From assembly GCA_023387245.1 (NCBI GenBank), contig JAEWIH010000123.1, positions 1 to 6,618 on the forward strand: a DNA stretch of 6,618 nt. Reading direction: 5' to 3'. The stretch is from Bacillota bacterium. Its GTDB lineage: Bacteria; Bacillota_I; Bacilli_A; Erysipelotrichales; Erysipelotrichaceae. Below are positions 1 through 6,239 of the stretch, one piece after another. Each line of letters begins with the position of its first letter. Positions within the stretch are counted from its first letter, which is position 1. The notes below the pieces were generated by a model. The model saw nothing but the letters and a program-made list of their open reading frames with translations. It did not search any database and was not told where the DNA came from. The translations under genes were made by a program, and so were the position numbers.

Positions 1-2
1 AT

Positions 3-731
3 AATTGATTGTTTATAATCATGAAACATTTCTAAACTATATATTTTAATATTCTCATCAAATTTAATTTTAGATTTATTTGGATTATAATAAAATATTT
101 GTTGTGAATCAAAAACTTTTAACTTATTAACCAAAATACTATTAACTAATTCTTTATTATATTCGAAATTATCATGCTTCATTTCTAAATCAGGATTCAA
201 TTTTTTTACAACTACATCATTTATACTATTACTATTAACATTTTTTTTTAAATCGAAATAATAATAATTATATGAATTAATCAAAGGATCCCAAATATTT
301 AGACGCATAATATTCAAATTATGATCTAATACTGGAATAAAAATATGTAAATAAGCTTGATTATCACTCGACTTAATAACAGAACTATAATTAAAATCTT
401 GTAATTGATAACCGACTTTATTCAAATACCATATATATTCTTGAACATTATCCAAAGATATATTTTCTTCAGTAACTAAATTTTTTAAAGAATAATTTAT
501 ATTTTTACTATCTAAAATATAAGCCTCAGCAATAATAAATTTAAACGGAACATCCGCATAATTATATACATTGTAACCTTTAATTTGAAAATTTAATCTC
601 GTAACAGGCTCATCTACCATCGGTATATCTATAGATGGATCTTTAAAAATTCCGGTCATAATTAAAACCAAGACAATTGTAACTACCGCCAACGAAAATA
701 ATAATGATAAAACTCGAAATAAACGCGACAT
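3..731 (-). CDS. Unrecognised N-terminally membrane-anchored protein, partial (C-terminus beyond left edge)
   Basis: I translated this frame by hand. It stays open for 243 codons from an ATG at 731 to the window edge, with no stop, so the gene is 3'-truncated by the window. A good Shine-Dalgarno sequence (AGGGGTGA, 743-736) lies 4 nt before the ATG, with an extended -10 promoter further upstream. The protein starts MSRLFRVLS. Two arginines (R3, R6) precede one hydrophobic helix at about residues 7-27, and then a long polar region follows, rich in Asn, Tyr, Lys and Asp. There is no cysteine in the visible part, so no lipobox, and no clear signal-peptidase site. I infer a signal anchor with the bulk outside the cell. 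I recognise no domain or catalytic motif and assign no function. It is divergent from the hemolysin III gene. That it is a real gene is well supported; its role is unknown. Confidence 0.85.
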   Translation of the reverse strand, partial: MSRLFRVLSLLFSLAVVTIVLVLIMTGIFKDPSIDIPMVDEPVTRLNFQIKGYNVYNYADVPFKFIIAEAYILDSKNINYSLKNLVTEENISLDNVQEYIWYLNKVGYQLQDFNYSSVIKSSDNQAYLHIFIPVLDHNLNIMRLNIWDPLINSYNYYYFDLKKNVNSNSINDVVVKKLNPDLEMKHDNFEYNKELVNSILVNKLKVFDSQQIFYYNPNKSKIKFDENIKIYSLEMFHDYKQSI

Positions 732-735
732 ACAA

Positions 736-743
736 TCACCCCT
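736..743 (-). promoter_or_regulatory. Ribosome binding site of the unknown anchored protein
   Basis: AGGGGTGA on the minus strand is complementary to the 16S rRNA 3' end apart from one missing base. It lies 4 nt before the ATG at 731. It is strong evidence that the edge-truncated frame is a gene and fixes its start. Confidence 0.75.
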
Positions 744-754
744 AGTTTTAATAC

Positions 755-763
755 ATTATAACA
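755..763 (-). promoter_or_regulatory. Extended -10 promoter for the unknown anchored protein
   Basis: The minus strand reads TGTTATAAT, a perfect TG-N-TATAAT extended -10. The -35 position 17 bp upstream is poor (TAGAAT), which is common when the extended -10 is present. Transcription would start near 748, leaving a 5' leader of about 17 nt that holds the ribosome binding site. Inferred from consensus only. Confidence 0.7.
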
Positions 764-801
764 TAGTAAATTAATTAATTCTATTAAATAGTATTTATAA
801 A

Positions 802-810
802 TGTTATAAT
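802..810 (+). promoter_or_regulatory. Extended -10 promoter giving a leaderless hemolysin III mRNA
   Basis: TGTTATAAT matches the TG-N-TATAAT extended -10 exactly. The -35 position at 782-787 (TATTAA) is weak. With the usual spacing, +1 falls at 817, the A of the start codon, so the transcript would have no 5' leader. The 20 nt before the ATG contain no purine-rich Shine-Dalgarno sequence, which agrees with leaderless translation. Confidence 0.7.
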
Positions 811-816
811 TATGAT

Positions 817-1485
817 ATGGAAAATAAATATAAATTCAAACCTACTAAAATTGGTTCATTATTTAAACTATCAATCGCAGAAGAAGTTGCTAATGCGACA
901 TCACATGGTATACTAGCATTAATATATTTAATCGCCCTACCTTTTATTAGTGTATATGCATATAATCAATCAGGTTGGATAAAAGTTATTTCTGTTTCTA
1001 TTTTATTAATATGTCATTTTTTTATGTTAATATGTTCTTGTTTATATCATTCTATGGAATTTGCTTCTATCCATAAAAAAATATTTAGAATTTTAGATCA
1101 TTGTGCTATATACATCGCAATTGCTGGCACATTTTCTCCTGTCTGTATAATGATTATAAGTCCACCAATTAATTATATTATTTTATTTATCCAATGGATT
1201 ATGGTAATAATTGGAATAATATTAAAAGCAACGAAATTAAATAAAAATAATAAAACCAATTTGTTATTCTATATTATTATGGGATGGATGGGATTAATTA
1301 TTGTTAAAGACATTTTTAATAAATCATTATTATTTTTTATTTTAATTTTAATGGGCGGAATTTTATACTCAATCGGCACTATATTTTATATTCAAAAAAC
1401 AAAAGGTTTCTACCACTTTGTATGGCATTGTTTTATTATAATCGCTTCTTTATCTCACGTTTGTGCGATTATATTTTTGATATAA
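817..1485 (+). CDS. Hemolysin III / PAQR-family seven-helix membrane protein
   Basis: This 222-residue protein has the usual length and hydrophobic pattern of the bacterial hemolysin III (YqfA/YplQ-like) branch of the PAQR superfamily, with about seven membrane segments. Family landmarks appear in order: EEVANATSHG at 22-31, S74-xxx-H78 in CSCLYHS, RILDH at 91-95 followed by IAGTFSPV, and the C-terminal H200-xxx-H204 and H214. The Ser, Asp and His residues are those that hold a metal ion in PAQR proteins. The cellular role is not settled: the name comes from a pore-forming activity reported for a Bacillus cereus protein, and hydrolase-like activity is suspected from eukaryotic relatives. No alternative in-frame ATG, GTG or TTG precedes the first motif, so the start at 817 stands despite having no Shine-Dalgarno sequence. 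It is a single-gene unit ending at a shared terminator. Confidence 0.92.
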   Translation: MENKYKFKPTKIGSLFKLSIAEEVANATSHGILALIYLIALPFISVYAYNQSGWIKVISVSILLICHFFMLICSCLYHSMEFASIHKKIFRILDHCAIYIAIAGTFSPVCIMIISPPINYIILFIQWIMVIIGIILKATKLNKNNKTNLLFYIIMGWMGLIIVKDIFNKSLLFFILILMGGILYSIGTIFYIQKTKGFYHFVWHCFIIIASLSHVCAIIFLI

Positions 1486-1486
1486 T

Positions 1487-1519
1487 AAAAGTAAGAATTT
1501 TATAATCCTTACTTTTTTT
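1487..1519. terminator. Bidirectional rho-independent terminator between convergent genes
   Basis: A perfect 9-bp inverted repeat, AAAAGTAAG (1487-1495) and CTTACTTTT (1508-1516), closes a 12-nt loop. On the plus strand seven T (1513-1519) run through and past the 3' arm. On the minus strand the 3' arm ends in TTTT followed by ATTATA. It starts 2 nt after the hemolysin III stop and lies just after the rseP stop, so it can end both transcripts. The stem is A/T-rich with few G-C pairs. Confidence 0.85.
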
Positions 1520-1531
1520 AATATGTTTTTA

Positions 1532-2506
1532 TTAAAATAATCTCGATATATCGACATAAGTAACAATAATCATTAATAAAAGTAATAACAAAGCAGAAGC
1601 AGTTAATACGAAATTTTCAACTTTAGCTGGAATTGGTTTACCAATAATTTTTTCAATAATAACCATAACTATTCTACCGCCATCACACATCGGAATCGGA
1701 AATAAATTAAAAGCACCAATAGATAATGACAAAATACCAATCCAATTTATAATAGCTAAAAATCCGAGATTAGAAATTTTAGAAGTCATATCATAAACTC
1801 CAACAATACCATTAACATTCTCAAGACCTTTACCAACAAATAAACTAGCAACAGCTACCATCGTAGCACCTATTGTATTAATAGCAAGCTCGCTAGTATG
1901 AATAATCGCCTCAAACAAATTGACATTTTTATTAATAGCTCTTAAAGATATACCTAATTTTTCTTGATTTTGATAATCTACTACAATATTTAAGCGACTA
2001 TTATCCCTTCTAACTTCTAAAATAGTATTTTGTTTTAGTTGAGAAGGATCACTGATATTCAATAATTCATCATTAGGCATTAAACCCATTTTTTGGGCAG
2101 CAGAACCAACATTAACACTTTCTACTTTTACATGATCCAAAATTCCTCTATTTAAAATTATAATAGTAAAAATAATGAAAAAACATAATAAATTATTAAT
2201 AATGCCTCCTAGTAAAATAATAATTTTTTGCCACCACTTTTTATTAACAAACAACATATTATCACTAATATTAGGATTATTATCCATTTCTTTAGTTTCA
2301 CCAGCCATAGACACAAAACCACCTAAAGGAATTAATCTAATCGAATATGCTGTTTCTTTAAATTGTTTGCTAATTAATTTAGGACCGAATCCTATAGAAA
2401 ATTCATGAACATATACACCAAAAAACTTAGCCCACATTAAATGTCCTAATTCATGAATAAAAATAATAAATGATATACAAAATATAAAAATAATAAATTC
2501 TTTCAT
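1532..2506 (-). CDS. rseP: Site-2-type intramembrane zinc metalloprotease RseP/RasP
   Basis: This is a family M50B protease, which cuts membrane-embedded substrates such as anti-sigma factors and leftover signal peptides. The zinc-binding HELGH is at residues 18-22 inside the first membrane helix. Next come GFGPKL (39-44) and RLIPLGGFVSMAGE (57-70), a helix at about 96-118, a single PDZ-like region at about 124-190 and C-terminal helices. NLFPIPMCDGG (267-277) supplies the third zinc ligand, D275. In that motif a Cys (C274) stands where Leu is usual. At 324 residues it is clearly shorter than the roughly 420-450 of Bacillus RasP and E. coli RseP, chiefly through a compact PDZ/linker region; the catalytic elements are intact. 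It is the last gene of the operon, 3 nt after cdsA. Its Shine-Dalgarno sequence is only GGGG. No sigma or anti-sigma partner lies nearby. Confidence 0.96.
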   Translation of the reverse strand: MKEFIIFIFCISFIIFIHELGHLMWAKFFGVYVHEFSIGFGPKLISKQFKETAYSIRLIPLGGFVSMAGETKEMDNNPNISDNMLFVNKKWWQKIIILLGGIINNLLCFFIIFTIIILNRGILDHVKVESVNVGSAAQKMGLMPNDELLNISDPSQLKQNTILEVRRDNSRLNIVVDYQNQEKLGISLRAINKNVNLFEAIIHTSELAINTIGATMVAVASLFVGKGLENVNGIVGVYDMTSKISNLGFLAIINWIGILSLSIGAFNLFPIPMCDGGRIVMVIIEKIIGKPIPAKVENFVLTASALLLLLLMIIVTYVDISRLF

Positions 2507-2509
2507 AAA

Positions 2510-3301
2510 TTACCCCAAAAAATTAATTCCTTGCATTAAAAATAACATAAATAAATACATTCCATATAAACTAAAAATCAATGAATCGATTCTATCCAAC
2601 ATCCCACCATGTCCAGGAAAAATTGATCCAAAATCTTTAGTATTATAATGACGTTTAATAGCTGAAAAAAATAAATCACCAATTTGAGCTAAAAATGGTA
2701 TTATTATTGAACCAAAAATAATAAAATTAGCATTTTCCACTATTTGATTCACATATAATAGACCAAATAACAATCCAGAAATAATACCAAAAATTGTACC
2801 ACCAATACTACCCTCAATAGTTTTTTTAGGTGAAATATGTGGTAATAATTTATGTTTACCAAATTTAATTCCTACAAAAAAAGCACCAATATCAGTCATA
2901 CAATTTGTTAATATAACCCAAACAACAGCTCTTCTTAAACCTAATTGATAAATATATAAACCTCCAATAATCGCACCGATAATTATATATGTAATAACAA
3001 CAATAATTAAATAATTAAAAAATTGTTCTTGTTTATCTAATAACATCGGCACAATCGTTAATAAAATAAAAATTGAAAATAATAAAATATTAATTTCAAA
3101 AGGTAAAAATGAAGAGACTATTATAATACATACAATTAATAAATATTTACGCCAATCAAAAGAATTGTTTTGAATAGATATGAATTCATATGTAGCAACT
3201 ATCCCACAAACTATTATTACAAAATGAAAAGTATGCTTATTATAAACACCACAAAATCCTAAAAGAGCTAATATTAAAGCAGTTATGATTCTTTTTAACA
3301 T
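2510..3301 (-). CDS. cdsA: Phosphatidate cytidylyltransferase (CDP-diglyceride synthase)
   Basis: The enzyme makes CDP-diacylglycerol from phosphatidic acid and CTP, the precursor of phosphatidylglycerol and cardiolipin, in the cytoplasmic membrane. The protein has 263 residues and many hydrophobic helices, with the conserved part at the C-terminal end. That part includes DIGAFFVGIKFGKHKL and SPKKTIEGSIGG (137-168) and the full family signature: SAIKR (213-217), KDFGSIFPGHGG (222-233) and LDRIDS (235-240). I chose ATG at 3301, not the TTG one codon upstream (3304). GGAGGT (3312-3307) sits 5 nt from the ATG but only 2 nt from the TTG. The start overlaps the uppS stop by one base (TGATG), which points to translational coupling. 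Length and motifs are normal for the family. Confidence 0.96.
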   Translation of the reverse strand: MLKRIITALILALLGFCGVYNKHTFHFVIIVCGIVATYEFISIQNNSFDWRKYLLIVCIIIVSSFLPFEINILLFSIFILLTIVPMLLDKQEQFFNYLIIVVITYIIIGAIIGGLYIYQLGLRRAVVWVILTNCMTDIGAFFVGIKFGKHKLLPHISPKKTIEGSIGGTIFGIISGLLFGLLYVNQIVENANFIIFGSIIIPFLAQIGDLFFSAIKRHYNTKDFGSIFPGHGGMLDRIDSLIFSLYGMYLFMLFLMQGINFLG

Positions 3302-3996
3302 CAATAACCTCCAAACCGCCGTTGACGATTATTATAAATATTAATACATTCTAATAAATCATTACCAGTAAATAATGGCCAAGGTTTATCAATAAAAATT
3401 AATTCAGCATATGCTAATTGAAATAATAAAAAATTAGAAATTCGATATTCACCACTAGTACGAATAATTAAATCTAAAGGATAAATATCCGGACACATTA
3501 AATATTGATTTATTTCTTCACAAACCAAATTATTACTACGTTTGCCATTAATAACATCATCACAATAATTAACCATTGCCCTAGCAATTTCTTCTTGTCC
3601 ACCATAATTAATCGCAATTACTAATAACATACCAGTATTATTAGCAGTTTTTTGTTTAGCATCATTTAAAACATTTAAAGTTTTACTAGGAATTTGCTCT
3701 AAAAAACCAATAAATTCTATTTTTATATTATTAGCCATTATATCATCAAAATATTTTTTAAAAAACAGAGCAGGCAAAGACATAATAAAAGAAACTTCTT
3801 TTTCACTTCTCTTCCAATTTTGAGTAGAAAAAGTAAACAACGTTAAAACTTCAATACCAGATTTAGCAGCAACAATCGAAATATCTCTAACTACTTCGAC
3901 TCCTTTTTTATGCCCCATCGTTCTTTCTAATTTATTACTATTTGCCCATCTACCATTACCATCCATAATAATAGCTAATGATCTAACATTATTCAT
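3301..3996 (-). CDS. uppS: Isoprenyl transferase, probable undecaprenyl diphosphate synthase
   Basis: This cis-prenyltransferase extends farnesyl diphosphate with isopentenyl diphosphate to the C55 carrier used for peptidoglycan and other wall polymers. The 231-residue protein carries the family blocks in order: IMDGNGRWA (10-18) with catalytic D12, GHKKG (28-32), FSTQNW (56-61), INYGGQEE (129-136) and RTSGE-x-RISNFLL (179-191) followed by Q-x-x-Y-x-E. The N-terminus is short, and the usual His just before AIIMDGN is replaced. The frame upstream closes with TGA at 4011-4009 and has no other start codon, so ATG 3996 is the start. No Shine-Dalgarno sequence precedes it; the frr stop is 4 nt away, so translation probably depends on ribosomes finishing frr. 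It is the only complete gene here ending in TGA. Confidence 0.96.
   Translation of the reverse strand: MNNVRSLAIIMDGNGRWANSNKLERTMGHKKGVEVVRDISIVAAKSGIEVLTLFTFSTQNWKRSEKEVSFIMSLPALFFKKYFDDIMANNIKIEFIGFLEQIPSKTLNVLNDAKQKTANNTGMLLVIAINYGGQEEIARAMVNYCDDVINGKRSNNLVCEEINQYLMCPDIYPLDLIIRTSGEYRISNFLLFQLAYAELIFIDKPWPLFTGNDLLECINIYNNRQRRFGGY
3307..3312 (-). promoter_or_regulatory. Ribosome binding site of cdsA, decides its start
   Basis: GGAGGT on the minus strand lies within the last codons of uppS. The distance is 5 nt to ATG 3301 and 2 nt to TTG 3304, so the ATG is the likely start. It is the strongest Shine-Dalgarno sequence inside the operon, next to uppS, which has none. Confidence 0.8.
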
Positions 3997-4000
3997 AAAT

Positions 4001-4540
4001 TTAAATTGTCATGATTTCATCAACTTTTTTATTAGCACAATCATCTATTTTTTTAATATATTCATCAGTAACTTTTTGGATTTTATCCAACATTCTTTTT
4101 TCTTCATCTTCACTAAAAGAATCATCTTTCTTTAAATCATCATTAAGATCACGACGAACATTTCTAGTAGCAACTTTAGCTTCTTCAGCATATTTAGAAA
4201 CTTCTTTAGCTAATTTTTTACGAGTCTCTTCAGTTAAAGCTGGAATAATCATTCTAACAACACTACCATCATTTTGAGCATTTAAACCTAAATTTGAAGC
4301 ATTAATAGCTTTTTCAGTGGCCAACAATAATGAATTATCATAAAGCTTAACAACTAGTTGTCTACCCTCAACCACACTAATTTGTCCTAATTGATTAATA
4401 GGCGTCATAACCCCATAATATTCAACCTCAACTTTATTTAATACATTCGGATTAGCACGACCAGTCCTTAATAAAGATAAACTTTCATTAAAACGACTTA
4501 ATACTTTTTCCATTCTCTCTTTAGCAATTTCATTATACAT
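4001..4540 (-). CDS. frr: Ribosome recycling factor
   Basis: RRF works with EF-G to split the 70S ribosome after termination, freeing the mRNA and tRNA. At 179 residues it is close to the usual 185. The N-terminal helix ends in the conserved LRTGRANPNVL (24-34). The beta-rich domain II includes YYGVMTPINQLGQISVVEGRQ within 41-61. The C-terminal long helices carry IPALTEETRKKL (99-110) and RNVRRDLNDDLKK (126-138). All regions of both domains are present. The Shine-Dalgarno AAGGAG (4555-4550) overlaps the end of pyrH and lies 9 nt before the ATG. The pyrH-frr pairing is one of the most conserved in bacteria. Confidence 0.97.
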   Translation of the reverse strand: MYNEIAKERMEKVLSRFNESLSLLRTGRANPNVLNKVEVEYYGVMTPINQLGQISVVEGRQLVVKLYDNSLLLATEKAINASNLGLNAQNDGSVVRMIIPALTEETRKKLAKEVSKYAEEAKVATRNVRRDLNDDLKKDDSFSEDEEKRMLDKIQKVTDEYIKKIDDCANKKVDEIMTI

Positions 4541-4546
4541 ATTTAT

Positions 4547-5254
4547 TTACTCCTTACTAATAATCGTTCCATCAACTTCTTTATGTGCAGCTTTAATAAT
4601 ATTATTTTCCTTATTTATATCAAAAACAACAATATCAATATTATTTTCCATACACATTGTCGTAGCAGTAGTATCCATAACTGCCAAATTTTCTCTAATC
4701 ATCTCCATATATGTTAACTTAGAATACTTTTTAGCATCTTTAACAACATTAGGATCAGCTGAATAAACACCATCAACACCATTCTTACCCATCAATATAA
4801 CATCAGCATTTAATTCCGAAGCCCTTAATGCCGCAAGAGTATCGGTAGAAAAAAATGGTGAACCAGTACCAGCACAAAAAATAATAACCCTTTTTTTATC
4901 AAAATGCCTTAAAGCCCTTCTTCTAATATATGGCTCAACAAATACACGCATATCAACAGCAGACATAATTCTAGTATCAACACCCATAAATTCCAAAGTA
5001 CCCTGGATAGCAAAAGAATTAATAACTGTAGCCAACATCCCCATATTATCACGAGCAACTCGCTCAACCAATAAATCGGTATTCGCTTTACCGCGCATAA
5101 TATTACCACCACCAACAACAATACCTATCTCAACACCTAATTCAGATAAATGCTTAACTTGTGAACAAATTTGATTTAAAGTATGAGCATCAAATGATTT
5201 ATCTTGCGCCGACAAAGCTTCGCCACTAAGCTTTAATATAACACGTTTATACAT
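4547..5254 (-). CDS. pyrH: UMP kinase
   Basis: This cytosolic hexameric enzyme of the amino acid kinase family phosphorylates UMP to UDP with ATP, feeding UTP and CTP synthesis. The 235-residue protein shows KLSGEAL (8-14), VVGGGNIMRG (46-55), DNMGM (69-73), the UMP-binding CAGTGSPFFSTDTLAA (127-142), MGKNGVDGVYSADP (155-168) and AVMDTTA (191-197). The length matches the family. The Shine-Dalgarno AAGGAG (5265-5260) is ideally placed, 5 nt from the ATG. It is the first gene of the pyrH-frr-uppS-cdsA-rseP unit, with its own probable promoter immediately upstream. Its product feeds UDP-sugars for the wall and, through CTP, the CdsA reaction encoded downstream. Confidence 0.97.
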   Translation of the reverse strand: MYKRVILKLSGEALSAQDKSFDAHTLNQICSQVKHLSELGVEIGIVVGGGNIMRGKANTDLLVERVARDNMGMLATVINSFAIQGTLEFMGVDTRIMSAVDMRVFVEPYIRRRALRHFDKKRVIIFCAGTGSPFFSTDTLAALRASELNADVILMGKNGVDGVYSADPNVVKDAKKYSKLTYMEMIRENLAVMDTTATTMCMENNIDIVVFDINKENNIIKAAHKEVDGTIISKE

Positions 5255-5278
5255 ACTAACTCCTTAATATATAATATA

Positions 5279-5307
5279 ATTATACATTAAAAAATGAAGA
5301 ATACCAA
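5279..5307 (-). promoter_or_regulatory. Probable sigma-A promoter of the pyrH-rseP operon
   Basis: The minus strand has TTGGTA (5307-5302), a 17-bp spacer and a perfect TATAAT (5284-5279). Transcription would start near 5272 and give a leader of about 18 nt holding AAGGAG. The -35 matches consensus at four of six bases and lies inside the terminator hairpin that follows tsf. In a spacer this AT-rich a chance TATAAT is possible, but the spacing and position are right. Confidence 0.65.
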
Positions 5308-5336
5308 TACTTTATCAAGCATTAAGTATTCTTCAT
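5289..5336 (-). terminator. Rho-independent terminator after tsf
   Basis: A perfect 11-bp stem is formed by ATGAAGAATAC (5336-5326 on the minus strand) and GTATTCTTCAT (5304-5294), with a 21-nt loop. The 3' arm runs directly into a T tract (5294-5289). It begins 13 nt after the tsf stop and would end rpsB-tsf transcripts, though some read-through into pyrH is likely because the stem is A/T-rich. A competing 7-bp stem, AATACTT (5330-5324) with AAGTATT (5312-5306), uses part of the same 5' arm. Confidence 0.85.
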
Positions 5337-5349
5337 ATTTTTATATAAT

Positions 5350-6237
5350 TTATTTACCTTGTGTCATACTAGCAACTTCAGCCGCAAAATTATCTTCACG
5401 TTTTTCCATACCCTCACCAACAGTATAAAAAACAAATGACTGAACACTAGCATTATTTTCTTTCAAATATTCACTAACTTTATTAGAACCTAAAATAAAA
5501 TCTTGATCCAATAAGCTTAATTCCTGTAAAGCCTTATTAACACGTCCCTTAATAATACCAGCCTTTTGTTGTTCTGGTTTAAGAGATAAAACTGGATCAT
5601 TATTTAAAATATCAGTTTGAATTTCAGTTTGTTCCTGAATTAAAGATTGTGGAATTTCAGCTTGTGAAACATATTGAGGATTCATAGAAGCTATTTGCAT
5701 CGCAATATTTTTAGCAACACTAGCATCATTGCTATTTAAAATACAAACAACTGCTTTTTTACCATCGTGATGAACATATTGACCAAATACTTGATCATCA
5801 TTTTTAGTAACTAATTGGAAACGGCGAAAAGAAATTTTTTCACCAATTGTTGCAGTAGCATCAATGATTTGATCATTCAAAGAAGAACCATCAACAACTA
5901 ATTCCAATGCTGCTTCTAAAGACTCGGGACGATTAGATAAAACACCATTAACAATATTATTAGCTAATTTTTGGAATTTTTCATTTTTAGCAACAAAATC
6001 AGTTTCAGCATTCAATTCAACAACTACCGCATAATTACCATCAACAGCAACTTTAGCAACACCTTCACTAGCAATACGACCAGCCTTCTTTACTGATTTT
6101 GAAATACCTTGTTCTTGTAACCAACGAATAGCCTTATCGATATCACCCTCACACTCAACAAGTGCTTTTTTACAATCCATCATTCCCGCTTGAGTAATAT
6201 CACGTAACTCTTTAATTAATTTAGCAGTAACTTCCAT
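5350..6237 (-). CDS. tsf: Translation elongation factor Ts
   Basis: EF-Ts is the nucleotide exchange factor that releases GDP from EF-Tu. The 295 residues match the usual length in Bacilli. The N-terminal UBA-like domain (about 4-40) contains AGMMDCKKAL (17-26). The core domain begins after the KKAGRIASEG block (50-59) and has the signature ETDFVAKN (78-85), whose Asp-Phe reaches into the EF-Tu magnesium site. Two core subdomains and a C-terminal helical module (KREDNFAAEVASM near the end) follow. It starts 2 nt after the rpsB stop. The nearest Shine-Dalgarno-like run, GAGG (6254-6251), is 13 nt away, so coupling to rpsB translation is probable. A terminator follows. Confidence 0.97.
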   Translation of the reverse strand: MEVTAKLIKELRDITQAGMMDCKKALVECEGDIDKAIRWLQEQGISKSVKKAGRIASEGVAKVAVDGNYAVVVELNAETDFVAKNEKFQKLANNIVNGVLSNRPESLEAALELVVDGSSLNDQIIDATATIGEKISFRRFQLVTKNDDQVFGQYVHHDGKKAVVCILNSNDASVAKNIAMQIASMNPQYVSQAEIPQSLIQEQTEIQTDILNNDPVLSLKPEQQKAGIIKGRVNKALQELSLLDQDFILGSNKVSEYLKENNASVQSFVFYTVGEGMEKREDNFAAEVASMTQGK

Positions 6238-6239
6238 AA

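Noticed and set aside
233..249. Run of nine T near the left edge as a possible terminator or slippage site
   Set aside because: It encodes Lys-Lys and flanking residues of the partial gene, the frame continues normally across it, and no G/C stem precedes it.
812..913. ATG at 812, 5 nt upstream of the hemolysin III start in another frame
   Set aside because: It opens only a short frame that ends at a TAG around 911-913, without any recognisable product; the 817 frame carries all family motifs.
2175..2408. Plus-strand open frame of 77 codons inside rseP
   Set aside because: It lies entirely antisense to the conserved RseP coding sequence, has no Shine-Dalgarno sequence or family resemblance, and is explained as a shadow of the real gene.
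3301..3303. Possible UGA-as-tryptophan code, since uppS ends in TGA
   Set aside because: Reading through would add only two residues, so this stop is not decisive alone, but all Trp codons in the window are TGG and no gene carries an in-frame TGA, so the standard code fits.
3302..3304. TTG as the start of cdsA, adding one residue
   Set aside because: The strong GGAGGT is only 2 nt away, too close, while the adjacent ATG at 3301 has a 5-nt spacer.
4011..4277. Plus-strand open frame of 88 codons antisense to frr
   Set aside because: Its Ser/Leu-rich translation is what the complement of Lys/Glu-rich RRF codons gives; there is no independent support.
4909..5121. Minus-strand 70-codon frame within pyrH
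   Set aside because: It overlaps the conserved UMP kinase frame in another phase and has no motif of its own.
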